DNA of 64,000 nucleotides from Meandrina meandrites (Eukaryota > Cnidaria > Anthozoa > Scleractinia > Meandrinidae). Under the pieces are notes generated by a model. That model was given only the letters and a program-made list of their open reading frames with translations, searched no databases and was not told the DNA's origin. A program made the translations under genes and the position numbers. Shown here in pieces: positions 48,357 through 60,411 of this stretch. Where the stretch lies: positions 21,091,755 to 21,155,754 of the forward strand of contig OY855903.1 of NCBI GenBank assembly GCA_963693305.1. The letters are read 5' to 3'. How positions within the stretch are numbered: the first letter of the stretch is position 1; each line of letters starts with the position of its first letter.

Positions 48357-51300
48357 GCCCAGCAAATTAAAAAAAGTGGGAACATGTTTACTAATAGGTA
48401 CAAAAGAAGCAGATAGGAAGTCTACATGGTCCTGATGAAACCTGCGACTATATTAAAGGAAAATTACATAAACTAAACAATTATAAAAAGTTGCGAAAAT
48501 TTTGGAAAATGAGAAAAATAAAAAAAAAGAAACATTCTAGAAGAAAATTACGTTACGCAAACGAAAAACCTGCATTTTACAAAGTTTGGGAAAACTACAA
48601 AGACAAAAACTACCAGCGGCAATAACATTTTGGTGGGATTTGCAAATTAAACGAGAATTGCGCACCGTGACAACGTGCAATTTCCACACCTTGTCACAGA
48701 CAAATTGTATATTTCTTTCCCACTACGCGAATATAATTTGTTTGACAGCGTTCAACATTCTTTTTCGTTGACTGGAAGTAGCCCTGATGCTGCGGCGCTC
48801 CGAATAATCCTCTTTTGACTGAAGAATGCTTGTTTCTGATCACGAAAAAATGAGCCAAAAAACTTAACTTTTCTTGCTGTGCGAAAATAGTGGAACGTAC
48901 TCAGTGCTTTATGTTAACAGTTTCCGCAAACACAGATATTCTTATCTGTTACTATTGGGTAGCATTGTGAAAAGCTTTGTCGCAGATGCACACAGCACTC
49001 AGTTAGTTGAAGCGCAAACGTTTGCACCCATATCTTTTAATTGCGCCAAACTTGATCTTGGCGGGAGCAAAAGCATTAAAGTAAATTAGGGTGATTTTCG
49101 TTAAGCGCAAGTTCTGAGGCAAAGTGCTGTTATCGTTTTACAGCTACATTTACTGAACCTTTTATTTTGCGTTTCTTTTTAAATTCACCCAAAGAAAAAC
49201 AGATAGTTAAGTTAAGAAAATAACTCACTGAACTTGACTTTCCTGAAAAAATTTATGAGAAAACTGAAAAACAAAAAAAGACTGAATAACTCGAATGTGC
49301 TATAAGGCATGACAGTGCTCGATGAACATTTTGAGTGAGGTGTTTACTTTTTTCTGTCTCACTTTGCTAAAAGTTAAAAACTGCGATATAAAAACGTTCA
49401 GTGTTAGATGTTTTCTTTTTGTTATATAGGCAGCAAGGCATCAACCAAAGTTTAACTACGTAAAAGGAAATGCAAGGCTGATCGGACAGCTCAAATGGGT
49501 AATTTTATTGCCAAATTTTTTGCTTAGACAAAACTAACTTTCTTCAGGATCTGAAGAAAGCTAAGCAAAAATGGAAATAAACGGTTACAATATTCAAAAT
49601 GATACAAATGAAAAGGTGAAATATAATTGGTTGGCAAAGATAAAAATAGGTCCGCTATGCGTACGTGTGTGGGCTCTCGTTAAGGTTTGACTTGAGTTGA
49701 TTGTTTGGGGTGAATGATTTGATTCACCCTTCAATTTATCTCGTACGGTCTAGCCTCCCACGTAGTCGTTCTCAGGGACAATAACTTCAAACGTTTATAG
49801 TGCTACTCGCCATACCGTTGTCACCTTATAAAGTTTTCGATTAATTTTTGACATTTTTTTGATGGATTCTGTTTTAACTGGTTAACAAAATGCGAGAAAT
49901 GATCGAGAGAGGCGGAGTTGACAATTGTCGTAGAGCAAATGTGGATTTAACAACGCCGCCTCTTAAACTTCTTGCACTTTTATTGGCCAGTTCAAATGAA
50001 AGCCATTTGAAGGTTTCAAAAATTAGTCAAAAGCATTATCAAGTGGCAACGGTACGGCGTGCTGCGAGCACTGCCATAAAAGAAGTGCAATGCTCTTCTG
50101 TGTGTCCTACATAGTCAAACTCTAAACTGCAATATTGGTGTTTTTGATTGCGAGCGTTAGATACTTTTGTACTCGTTTATTGGCCTAAGAGTCGCAAACA
50201 TACACGGTGTAGATTGAACCTCACTGGCCCGATCGCGAGGACCCTTTTCTCCTCGGCCCCAAGCCTCTCCCGAGTTCGAATTCAAGATGGCGTTCGCCCG
50301 ATCAAAAATGCGCTCTGTCGCTAAAATAAGCCTATTTAAAATTTAAAAATCAGCACAAAATTAAAAATTAAAAAAATATATATATTTATTTTACAATTTT
50401 ATTTGTGATTGGCAAAAAGACATTGAAAAGACAACCTTATTTTGAAGTTGACTCCCTGTCAATGAACTGTAATTAGTTTTTAGTATTAGTATCAAACCTA
50501 GACTGCGAGCACTGAAATCCTACGCGCGACCTTAAAAATTAAAAACATGCAAATCAGCGCATGAAAGCTGAGTCAATACTCAGCGTACAATCCGCGGGAC
50601 GGATTCAGACTGTTTGTGTTGTTTGGCACTTCACATTTGTTCAGTTATTGTTAACTTGACAGCACAGATTATTAAAATTGATGTTAAATATACCCTTGTC
50701 AAAAGCTTAATTCGAGTCACGTGTATTGACAATATGCTATAGCTGTTCTATTGCAGTCAATCTTTTGTTTTACCAATTGTAATCAGTGAGTAAAAATTAC
50801 AAACTCGTACTCCAGGTAATATTGGTGTCTGTGGACGATAAGGACCAATTTCATAGTTGTCAAAGGGGTTCTGACATCATTTCTTTAGTCAAATATTGCG
50901 ATGTACAAACTAAGAAGTAAAGAAAAAATCATATAGTTACTTAGACCAAAAAAAACATGCTAATCACCATAAAACAAACAAGGAAAATTTTAAAAAGTTG
51001 ACAAGCTTGTTAATTTTGATAAAGATTATATCGAATTAGCTACAAACACTGATGAGCTTCAATGTCACGATGTTTTAGTCATTTTTCTGATTACTTTGAA
51101 ATTGAAGGAAACCTTAAAATAATAGTTTTCTAACATAGGAAACACCAACGGAATAATAAAAACGCGAAAATAACCAAAGATGGTTTCAACTGACGAAGAT
51201 TAAGACCGATTACAATCAACAAACTTGAAAAAACTTGCCAGTATTTTCAAGATGCGTTGTCCGTGTCGTAGCTCCTTTAAAAGCCAACGTTAAAATTAAC

Positions 51301-52036
51301 ATGCATTGGAGTGAAATTTGTTACAAATATCTTTGATAGCTATAAGAACGAAAGCATTTTCTAGCGTAGTTCCTCTGGTTAAACACAAAGTAATTAATTA
51401 AGTGGCTCAACATGGTTTTCCATGTGGTAATAAATAATTTATATAGCGATGAACAGCTTCCAATCATTTGCAAGTTTCAAAACCCAAGTGAAATCAGAGT
51501 GTTTTAGTTTTAGTCATCTTCTGACAAGAAACTGTCAAGAACAGACAAGCGTTTAAGAAAGAACTTTGCACTTTCTTTGGACACAATCAGTTTAATTGTG
51601 TTTGCGACTAGAGACGAGTGATACATCTGTAACAGTGAAAGCGTTTAAATTGTTAGTTCAGTTGTTAAACCTTGATTTTTGTTTTCGTTTTTGGTAAAGT
51701 TAATAGTCACAAAACTCTTAATTTGGTTTGTCCTTGGCTTAAACGTTTTTTTTATAGACTCGGCAGTGGTTCCACTTTGGAAATATCTTCAGTTAAGGTA
51801 AGCATTGCACTGGTGCCCTTTTTCCGGCGCTGCTACCGAACCAAGCGCCGCGGGTTCAATATTCTAAGTCTCCGTTTTACGAACCGAAAACGTTTTCAAA
51901 CGAAGACTTTATTCTCCCTAATTAATACGCAGAATTTCATTGGCAAACGTAACTTATTTTTTTATATGCATTCATTCACAGGCATTGGAAATCATAAATT
52001 ACTGATTCAAGTGGTATAATTACGCAGTTCACCGCC
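48357..52036. other. 3.7-kb stretch between CTHRC1-3 and CTHRC1-4
   Basis: No recognisable gene or large repeat. The part near 48440-48680 resembles the A-rich 3' flanks of copies 1 and 2 (ACAAAGTTTGGGAAAACTAC; AAATTAAACGAGAATTGCG), so it is a further duplicated CTHRC1 flank. Frames such as 49890-50114 and 51672-52019 have no identifiable motif. Confidence 0.5.
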
Positions 52037-55000
52037 ATGTCAAGTTTATTGCTTATTTTGCTGGTCACACTCTACACTGTAACTGGAAAAAGCTACGGCG
52101 AGCAAACCAGCGACCAAACCACGGTACATCCTTTAATTGTGTTCAAAACGCCATTGAGAATATATATATAGCTTTCACGGCTTTAACTGCCATTAGAGAA
52201 AGGAAAAAAGCCGAACCCACAAGTTTACAGTAAAATTTCAACAATCACATTACATAGACTGCGGAATGGCAAACCAAGGTTGGTGAGCCCCTCATGACAC
52301 ATTGACTCAGTAACTAGCATGCAAGTACGCAAGATTGTTATACGTTGTCTTAGGAACTTTATTGTTCCAAAACACGCGCACCCCACGCGAGGACAGTAAC
52401 CGATTTGTTGTTTTATTCAAAGTCATCTTCCTTCTGTTGCGCATGTCAACCCGGCACACATGGCAAGCCTGGTTTCCCAGGGATACCCGGACGGGATGGA
52501 CTTGATGGTCGTGACGGAAACCAGGGAATCCCGGGAAGGACTGGACCAGTGGGACCTCCAGGATTGCAAGGAGCAAAGGGAGAACCTGGAATCCAGGGTC
52601 CTAGCGGACACAAAGGGGAGCGCGGAGCGTCTGGAACCCCTGGGACTGGTCTGATGTTTCCGAAAAGATGGAAAGAGTGCGTATGGAAAGACTTGAACGA
52701 CGACAAAGACCATGGTCTGATCAAGGTGGTTGGTTTGTACATGATGCAACTGCTTCTGATGGACACATAATTTTGTCTTGCTGTACCATATAATTCGCCG
52801 AAGAAATAAAGGATTCGTGGCTTTCTTACGACTTTAAAGGGCATTTATGAACAGAACCAGGAGCCATAATGGGAGGAGACCGTAAGCGCGAGATCTGGCC
52901 TTGTCCCTATGATATGGGTCAAAATTTCTATTTTTAGAACAAATCGTGTCATCCCGCGAGGCGCGCGCGCGTACTGCCGCGAGGATTTCGCGAGGACGTC
53001 GCGCGGAGAAATATAAACAAAATGGCGTCCAAAATAACCTCTGCAAGAGAGCACTTTTTTGAATGTAGCCATGAAAGTGAGGATGATTCAAGTGATTCGG
53101 ATGTCTGCAGTAGTATTTTTTTCGGACAAATCCAGTCGCGAAGACTCGTTAAACATGTCGTACGAGGAATCACACAGTGGTCAAGACAATTTACTAAATG
53201 TTTCACAGCGCAGCGATATGGGCAACCAAAGAATACAGAATGACAGCAAAAAAGGAGAAAACATATTTTTGCCGAAATACGATTGTATACGCCATTTCGA
53301 CCTTTCCTTGATGCTTTGTTGTAAGTTACATGTGACTTTCATATCATATAAAATTACATATATATTGCAGGATGAAAATATTTTCATCTAAGTCACTTAT
53401 CCGATTAATGCTGCTCCAAAATATTTCTTTTAGTGTCCTGTATTATAATTCGCAGTGCAGCTAAATCATTGTTGAAAAGTGTGGAAAGATCGGAAACTTC
53501 CAGCAAAAGTTGTAAACAAATGAAGCAGAAGAGGATTCATTTTTTTCGAATTAAAAAAATCTACCTATTTTTCTTCGTTTATTTTCAAGTATGAAAAAAT
53601 GCAGCAATCTAGTTTCGTGTGTCTAGTCTCGATGAAACCGATTCGACTTTGGCTCGCCAAGAGAGCTACCTTTTGTCTTCAATTTTGGAGCGCTTTGAAA
53701 ACGCTCTTGTTACAGTAAATTATTCACACTACCCGCATTCTCAAGATTATTTAGCACCTGGAAATAAACATGCCACGGTTAAAATTGCGGCTGAGCTTTG
53801 TATTCATGTATTTTATTTAGCAATGAATGTGGCATGTGGCGTTCCATGTTCAATTCCAGGTGCTAAATAATCTTGAGAATGCGGCAAGTTTGAATAATTT
53901 ACTGTTACCCGAGGGTTTTCAAATGGAAGACGCAGAGTAGCTATCTTGGCAAGCAAAATTCGACGCATTTCATCGAGACTAGATTCTAATTTCCGCACCG
54001 TAAACCTCTTCCTCCTCATTTGTTTACAACTTTTGCTAGGAGTTTCCGATCTTTCCATACTTTTCAGCAACGTTTTAGTTGGCATTAAGCTTTCAAATAA
54101 TCTATGGGATCTTAGCATAGCTTGAACGTTGTTGTAGCTCCCAATTATACACGAGCATAATATTTTGAAGCGAAAGTTCAACTGTCAACTGTGCAGCAAT
54201 TTCTGCTCAGCCGATTTCGTTGAAACTTGCTCACACTAACAATTGGATAATTTGAACTTGTTGACTTTGATAAGAAAAAATCTATCGTCCCGTTTAGAAA
54301 ATGTTCACGTTTTTTTTATAAATATATTTTTTCAAAAGCGCTAATATCTCGTGATCGTTTGCCTTGTTTGCTCTTTATTTTAAAGCTTTATAAAATTTGA
54401 ACATTTGTTTTTTCAATTGCTAAAAATCAGAAAAATCGGGTGAGGTTTACATGCCCAAAGCTTGATTTAGAAAAGAGCACCTCCGTTCCGCAGAAATAGC
54501 CGCGGGCCATCTTAACCAAAGTACAATCCAAATGTAAACGAGTCATGGTGAATTATCTTACTGAGAAAACTTCTCTAGATTAGTCTTGTGCTTAACTGAC
54601 AAAAAATCCAGGAGATCAATTTAGCACGATACGGAAGCTGCACAGCCTAATGTATAAATAGCTTCCATACAAAATTTATGGTTCACAGAACGACTGATTT
54701 ATTTTTCGTTCTCAAGTTTAAACTCAGAGTCTTTTGCGGCAGATTTACTCGCGAATCACATGATACTAGTCACGCAACTCCGGCAACATCGACGCGAGAA
54801 CCCACGCATCCGCGCGTGTCTGCCTGTTCTAAAAATATAAAAATTGTCTCGTATCATAGGGTGCGTGGATGTCGCGCTTACGGTCTCCTCCCATTATGGC
54901 TCCTGACAGAACTTGATCATGAGAAAGTTTAAAAACTCTGATAACACTTTAAATTGCAAATATTAAAACTTATCTTATTGAATGTAAGAGATGTGCAAAA

Positions 55001-55644
55001 CAGTACATTGGGAAGACCAAACGCCGACACAGTGAACGCTGTTTTGAATGTCGTCACTCCATCCTAAGCTTTTTTATTCCCCGAAGAAGGTTTGGTTTGA
55101 AAACCGACTGGAAATGTCAGGCTAATATCTTCAATTGATTGTCAAACTTTGTTTTTCTCATTTCTATCTCTATTTCTTCTCCATGGCGTGGGGAATTATC
55201 ACTGAAATATGATTGAAATGCTTCTTTGGATATTAATTATGCATTTCTTTTTAATTTATTTCTCTTCTTTTCTTTTTTCATTCTCCACAGGACTGTGTGT
55301 TCACCAAAAACTTCTCTGACACATCCCTCCATGTTTACTGGACTGGTGTTCTTAGAGTCACTGGTTGTACTGGGTGTTGCAAACGGTGGTATTTCAGTTT
55401 CAACGGTGCTGAATGTGCAGGTCCCTTGCCAATTGATGGTATTGTGAACTTGCGGAGAGCAAGCTCTCAAGATCCTGCTCGTGTCCGACACATTGAAGGT
55501 CACTGTAACAACATTTACAAAGGCAAGGTGCGCGTGGGATTCTGGGTTGGCGATTGTCGAGGAGTTAAAAATGGTGACGCCTACACAGGCTGGAATTCAG
55601 TGTCCCGGATCTTTGTTGAGGAAGTTCCTAAACCTCAGGCTTAA
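52037..55644 (+). CDS. CTHRC1: CTHRC1-like secreted collagen-repeat protein, copy 4 (divergent)
   Basis: Exons 52037-52123, 52423-52725 and 55291-55644 join in phase 0 for 247 residues. The start has a good context (ACCGCCATG) and opens a signal peptide ([12 protein letters not shown]). The collagen exon has 21 triplets with sequence unlike the other copies ([12 protein letters not shown]). The globular exon keeps C-C-K-R-W-Y-F, G-A-E-C and T-G-W-N-S-V-S-R-I but has G-C-T-G-C-C and a shortened loop. The first exon and the linker ([10 protein letters not shown]) are the most diverged in the array. Intron 2 is 2565 bp because a TIR element (52858-54905) and a Penelope-like fragment lie in it. 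The exon 2 acceptor (TTCAAAG) is weak. AATAAA at 55778-55783. Confidence 0.93.
52851..54912. mobile_element. 2048-bp DNA element with 34-bp perfect TIRs in CTHRC1-4 intron 2
   Basis: Element 52858-54905 starts CAGGAGCCATAATGGGAGGA and ends with the exact reverse complement over 34 bp (52858-52891, 54872-54905). ACAGAAC flanks it on both sides (52851-52857, 54906-54912), a 7-bp target duplication. Inside, about 53470-53790 and 53815-54070 are inverted, diverged copies of one sequence that reads as protein in both arms ([21 protein letters not shown]), so the interior is a large palindrome made from a coding segment. A + strand frame at 53022-53243 opens [11 protein letters not shown]. No complete transposase. 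hAT or P-type by termini and duplication length (inference). Confidence 0.85.
54968..55072 (+). pseudogene. GIY-YIG endonuclease fragment, Penelope-like element
   Basis: The frame reads [17 protein letters not shown] and then basic residues with H-S-E-R and C-R-H-S-I. Y-L-I-x-C-x-x-C followed by Y-I-G-x-T is the GIY-YIG signature of Penelope-like retroelements with the inserted Cys pair. Only ~35 codons remain. It lies in intron 2 of CTHRC1-4, directly after the TIR element. Confidence 0.6.
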
Positions 55645-58006
55645 ATCCCGAGGCAAAACATCCATTACTACATAGACGCCAATAATAGAATTTAAAGATA
55701 ATTATTGCTGAATTATACGCGTGCTTTCTCTGATTACTCGGTGTGCTTTGTAATTGTTTCATCGTTTGCTGATGCTAAATAAAAGGGGAGGGAGCAATAT
55801 TAACAAAGAAATAGTTGTTGTATTTTTCCCTTTTTGTTTTGATTTTCATGTTATTTTGTTGCTTTTATTTATTCTATTTGCGCATTAATCCTTGGCACAA
55901 GACCCCTCTGAAAGATTTTTGTTTTTCTCTCAATTGTCCACAATACAGAATTCTAGCCTGTATCTGAAATCAAAGTCGAGCAATTTACAACTTAGCAACT
56001 GTACTACACGGCATGTAAACGTACCCATAATTCTATAAGCTGAGTTGGATAAAGCGAGAAACTAACGTATCCCGAATTAAGCATTCATAGCATGAACTAG
56101 TATTTGTATTCAGTTATTCCTGATGAAAGCCTGCATGGCTGGCAGTGAAGATCAAACATGTTGAAAACGAGTAAAAACTTGTGCGGAAATTAAATTCCAG
56201 GGGCAGTACCAGGTGTTAACAGTACTAACTTTTGAGAAATCAATATGTGTCGATTTTGGCGCGAAATGTGACTTCCAACTTACAACGATTTAAAGTTTGA
56301 TTTTAAAAATGTGGATATTCGGCCTAGTCATTTAGGCGTTCTCGCTTTGCCTCGCGAATAATGCGATCAAGGTCCTAGAACAAAAAAATGACGTCATCAG
56401 TGTGTTGGCGATGTTACGTGTTAGAGGAAGAGCACTCCTATAATAACTGTTCTGATTCAGTGCCGCCGAACTACAAATATAAACGAGGGATGTATTCACC
56501 ATCAGAATGTAATCCATTTCTCTGACTCCATAATCATCCTCCACTATGTCAGACAGGTACGTATTTGTTGGGCCGCGTGATGTATCAGCCGAGAGACGCT
56601 GTTGTACATGTTAATCGCGAGCATTATATAATTTTTTAAAACAATGATTTCTAAGATCCAGTTCAACCTGGATAGAGAACCCGCATGAAAACTAGCTAGG
56701 GCTGATGTGACTTCCTCTCTAAATATATTGTACGTTATTTTTGGCGCGTAAATATCAAACACGCGACGACATGAAGGGAACTGCACGATAGTTTTATGCA
56801 CAGTTCTGGCAAGACATTCAACCGCTAAGCCTCTTTTATCCTCTTATGTAAGCTCCCCTGATTATTAAGCGGCCTAGTTATCCGCGCTTGGCGATCGCAA
56901 ATAAATTGAAAAATCCAAGCCAGATTAAATATTATTCGTCCTCAATCGTGAGCCTTCGGCGTCGGCTTGGACGCAACTAAAGCTAAGCGCGGCCAGCGAT
57001 TGTATATAACATATATATTATAACAGGTCTAACAGGAACAGAAGAGTATCTTTCCGATATTTGACTGACACTGGATATTTGCATAACTCAGTCGTATCGT
57101 ATCGATTTGAATTACGCATTTTAATCAGTGGAGCAAGCAAATTAGATATATCACAAAGGAGAAGAAATTTAAATCAATCAAAACCGGAATTACAAGTACC
57201 CGGCAATATGAAGACTGCAGTAATCTATTAGCTTTGGTCTTGAATTCACCTCAGGATTGGCTTCGAGAAAAGAAACCTTCTCGCAAATAATAATAAAAAT
57301 ACGCACTGAAACAGTTAACTACGTTAATATAAAATTATGGAGAATACGCAATAGTATACATTAAAAGACATTTATTTATTGATATAAATATAGGAAACAA
57401 ATCAAACAAATCCGTGGGATTAAACAATCATCAGTAAAGACAAAGATTCGACTGTCTTGACAAGTCAGTTTTTTAAAAATTGTTATTATATATATATATA
57501 TATCAACATTGTGGGCACCATATGACAACTCTTTTCTAATGCAGAAGTGCAATGAGCAAACTTAGGAACTAGCTGAAAACCATTTCTCTTTAGTCACCGA
57601 CATACAAGTCAATATATCGTCTGTGCTTACAAGCATGACAAAACAAGACTTGTTAACCTCGGCTAATTCAAATTCTGAGAAAAAAAATTGCTTTTGAAGT
57701 ACAAGAAGATAAAAAAGTCTAAAAAATTCTAAAAGGGCAATTTAGGAGTTAGATAACGGAGAGAGCCGCTAAAATTCGCTTTTTGTTGAAATGCATATCT
57801 AATATAATTAGAGAGACATGTTCCGCCCCTGGTTTGGTTTATATTAATTCGAATTTATTTTTTTCTGCGAAATTTTGACTCTTGCACTATGCTACAACCG
57901 GGATTAGAACAACAGTGTGCTTGACGAAAAAATTATGTAACTGAAAGTAAATTAGTGTAGCACATAATTTAGAAGAACTTAAGGATTGTTTTGTTTTATT
58001 ACCCAG
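55645..58006. other. 2.4-kb stretch after CTHRC1-4
   Basis: No gene recognised. It contains AATAAA of CTHRC1-4 (55778), a (TA)n tract (about 57487-57503) and a copy of the dispersed motif at 57601-57650. The piece near 56125-56165 (CCTGATGAAAGCCTGCATGG) resembles retroelement tails. Confidence 0.45.
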
Positions 58007-58210
58007 AAAACAGAGTTCAGCCAAAGCAACAACGGCATACATTCGTAAATGGCGAAAAGTATATGCACATAAAAAAGGACTTTTATTGGCGATATTTTAC
58101 AAAATATTTGCAAATCGACGAGTTTTCGTTGAACCGCGTTGTGGTAGCAACAACTGCATTTCAAATCAAGTCTACGTCTCAAATTTATCTCAACATCAAC
58201 AACAAGAAAT
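58007..58210 (+). CDS. Possible T-box-like exon, second half (very divergent)
   Basis: Bounded by a good acceptor (TTTTATTACCCAG ending 58006) and a donor GTAAAT (58211). The frame contains F-S-L-N-R-V-V-V-A-T-T-A-F-Q-I-K-S-T-S-Q-I-Y-L-N-I, resembling the T-box region F-P-E-T-x-F-x-A-V-T-A-Y-Q-N ... I-T-x-L-K-I. It would be the complement of the frame at 23574-23897, but it lies 34 kb away with other genes between. Either both are relics of duplicated T-box-derived genes or the likeness is fortuitous. Confidence 0.28.
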
Positions 58211-59039
58211 GTAAATACCGTAAAGTTCCAAAAGTAACGACCCTCGTCAGTTTGCGATAGTAGCCTTTTCCTATCGCTAGCTGTAGCTTCTTTTGGAGGT
58301 TCGCGGGCAACTTTCGGAGGGGTGAGGTGGGTAGGTTGGCTACTTTTGGGAGCTAAAACGTGTACCGTATGAAGGTCGATCAAATGTAATTGCTTTGGAG
58401 AAACGTTATTCACGTAAGGATTTGATAAAAGACGGGTAAAAATTGTTGAAAATAATTGATTTTGCATCAAAACCGGGTAATACCTTGTGTCGTATTGGGT
58501 CATTTAAAATTAACATTAAATCACTGGGTTTGTTACAGCTTGCTCTATTATCTCCATTATTTCAAGTCAAGTTATTACATTTCAGGTCACTAAATTTTGC
58601 AACGTCGCAACTTTGCGAACAACCTAAAACATTATCAGTAGTTTCGGCAGGTCGTTACTTTCTGATTTTTGTGAGGTGTAGAAGTATCTATAATTCTTGT
58701 ATTTAGCGGACAAGAACTAGCTAGATCACAACAAGGGAACATATCTATTCTGTACTCAGATAAAGAGCCGACTTGCGTTAGTTATTCTTGAAGTAGACCG
58801 ACCGTTTCGTTAAAAGACCGTTCGATCGTTAAAAGTTTTAATTTTCAGCTACAAAAACTCGAATTGGAGGCAACACTGGTAAATTTTTTAACCCATTGCA
58901 TGCTTAAATATCTCCATGTTGGGTGCGTCTTGTGGAATGGTCCCTATATTGGAAAAAAACTCTCAAACAAAAGCAAACGAAACCACGTCACAGCTGTATA
59001 CACGCAACTTTTCTGAAAGAAAAACATTTTCTGTGTCTC

Positions 59040-59057
59040 GGACACAAATTTGTGTCC
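59040..59057. repeat. 18-bp perfect palindrome
   Basis: GGACACAAATTTGTGTCC is self-complementary, in a stretch rich in TGTGTC/GACACA. Possibly a MITE end; nothing else is defined. Confidence 0.5.
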
Positions 59058-59652
59058 GCAACAGATATTGCGTTGTTGTTGTGTCGGCAACATTGTGTCC
59101 TCATTTGGCGCCACCTTAACATTTTCAACTAAAATCACCGACTATACCAAATTCAGCCATTACGTAGTTCAACTTACAAGGAGGGTGCCGCAAAAACTGA
59201 AAAAGGAATGGTTCATCAGTTCCAATTTTATGAGCTGACCATGTCTGTGCAGCGTTTGAATGCTGGCCAGTTTCAGTTTCAGTGAGCTTTAGTGAGCTTC
59301 AGTGCCTTGTTTTGGCAAAATACGGCGGTCACAAGATAGAGAGGAACTGAAATAGAAACTGAATAGCAGATCATGCATTTAACCGAACACGAAAATCCAT
59401 TATTGTTACATCTACGTGTATACATTTGTATGTAGGGTCCAAAATTCGCTATAAGAGATCTAGAATGAGAAAACGGATTGACCATGAGTAATTTGTTGCG
59501 TGTACGGAAGGTTTTACGACCGCTTAAACGATAGAGTTCTTGCTTTATGGAACGATTCCAACTTATTCTCGAAAAGAGTCCTAAAGCGATGACGTCACGT
59601 TACCATGACGCCGAAAAATTCAGTTCTAAACAAACCCGCGTTCCTTTTCAAA

Positions 59653-60411
59653 ATGGCTACGCTTTCAATCGCGTCGCTGCTTTCCTATTTTTCAGAGGAA
59701 AATAAATCGATAAAGAAGGGAGAAAATCATTATAAGTCCGATCATGTGGAGTCAGTTAGTTATCACGAGGGAGTTTTGAGCGGAGAAGGCCCAAGCAAGT
59801 ATGAAAAAGAAGGTTTATAAAGTCACGGTGAGTTAATCTTTCGTAACGGTTGTTTGAAAGCTAACAGGCTGGCGTTCGTTTACGTATAACGACGGCCAAT
59901 ATGTAATCCCAGAAACATACGAATAATCTTTTCTTTTAAACAATTGCAGATTTACTTGGATGAACAACAAGACATCAAAACAACCGAATGCGAATGTCCA
60001 AGAGGAGCATTTAAATGCAGTCACGCGGCAGCCCTTTTCATTCATGGGATTCACCATCTGAGTCGTACAGACGTGGATTGCCAGTGGCGAAAGAGGAAAT
60101 CTAACACATCGCTCGCAAATCAATCGGTTTCTGAACTGTTTCCTCCGTCAAAAAGATACTCTGCTTTGACGAGGACGCCGACCCACGCCGATCGTTCCGC
60201 ATTGTACGACGATCTAAAGAGATATGGAAGGTTCACTGGACTTTGCTGGCTCCTCAGTCCTGAGCCACCTGTCATCAGCAAGCTGCCAATGCCTTCCATC
60301 GAGGAAATTATTTATTCTGACGAATTTTTTCGAGCTAGAGGAATTCAAGAGCACTTGGATTGTTTGGTTCGCAGTTCAAAACTAGATGAAGAAAGGGAAA
60401 GCAGTAAATGA
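59653..60411 (+). pseudogene. SWIM zinc-finger protein, two exons with one frameshift
   Basis: Exon 1 begins M-A-T-L-S-I-A-S-L-L-S-Y-F (59653) and ends at a clear donor (CACG|GTGAGT, 59827/59828). Exon 2 starts after TTGCAG (59949) with I-Y-L-D-E and carries a SWIM finger C-E-C-P-R-G-A-F-K-C-S-H, stopping at 60409-60411. The exon 1 frame hits a TAA at 59818-59820 before the donor. A +1 nt shift near 59788-59790 restores a frame (A-Q-A-S-M-K-K-K-V-Y-K-V-T) that reaches the donor in phase 0, matching exon 2. So the gene has a one-base insertion or an assembly error. SWIM fingers bind DNA or protein. Similar SWIM proteins linked to mobile, YqaJ-nuclease genes are frequent in cnidarians (recollection, not checked). 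About 211 residues if repaired. Confidence 0.72.

Noticed and set aside
50255..50285. GAGTTCGAATTC resembling a tRNA B box
   Set aside because: No acceptor stem, anticodon arm or A box can be folded around it.
53022..53243. Frame starting M-A-S-K-I-T-S as an independent host gene
   Set aside because: It sits just inside the left TIR of the 2-kb element and has no recognisable domain; treated as element sequence.
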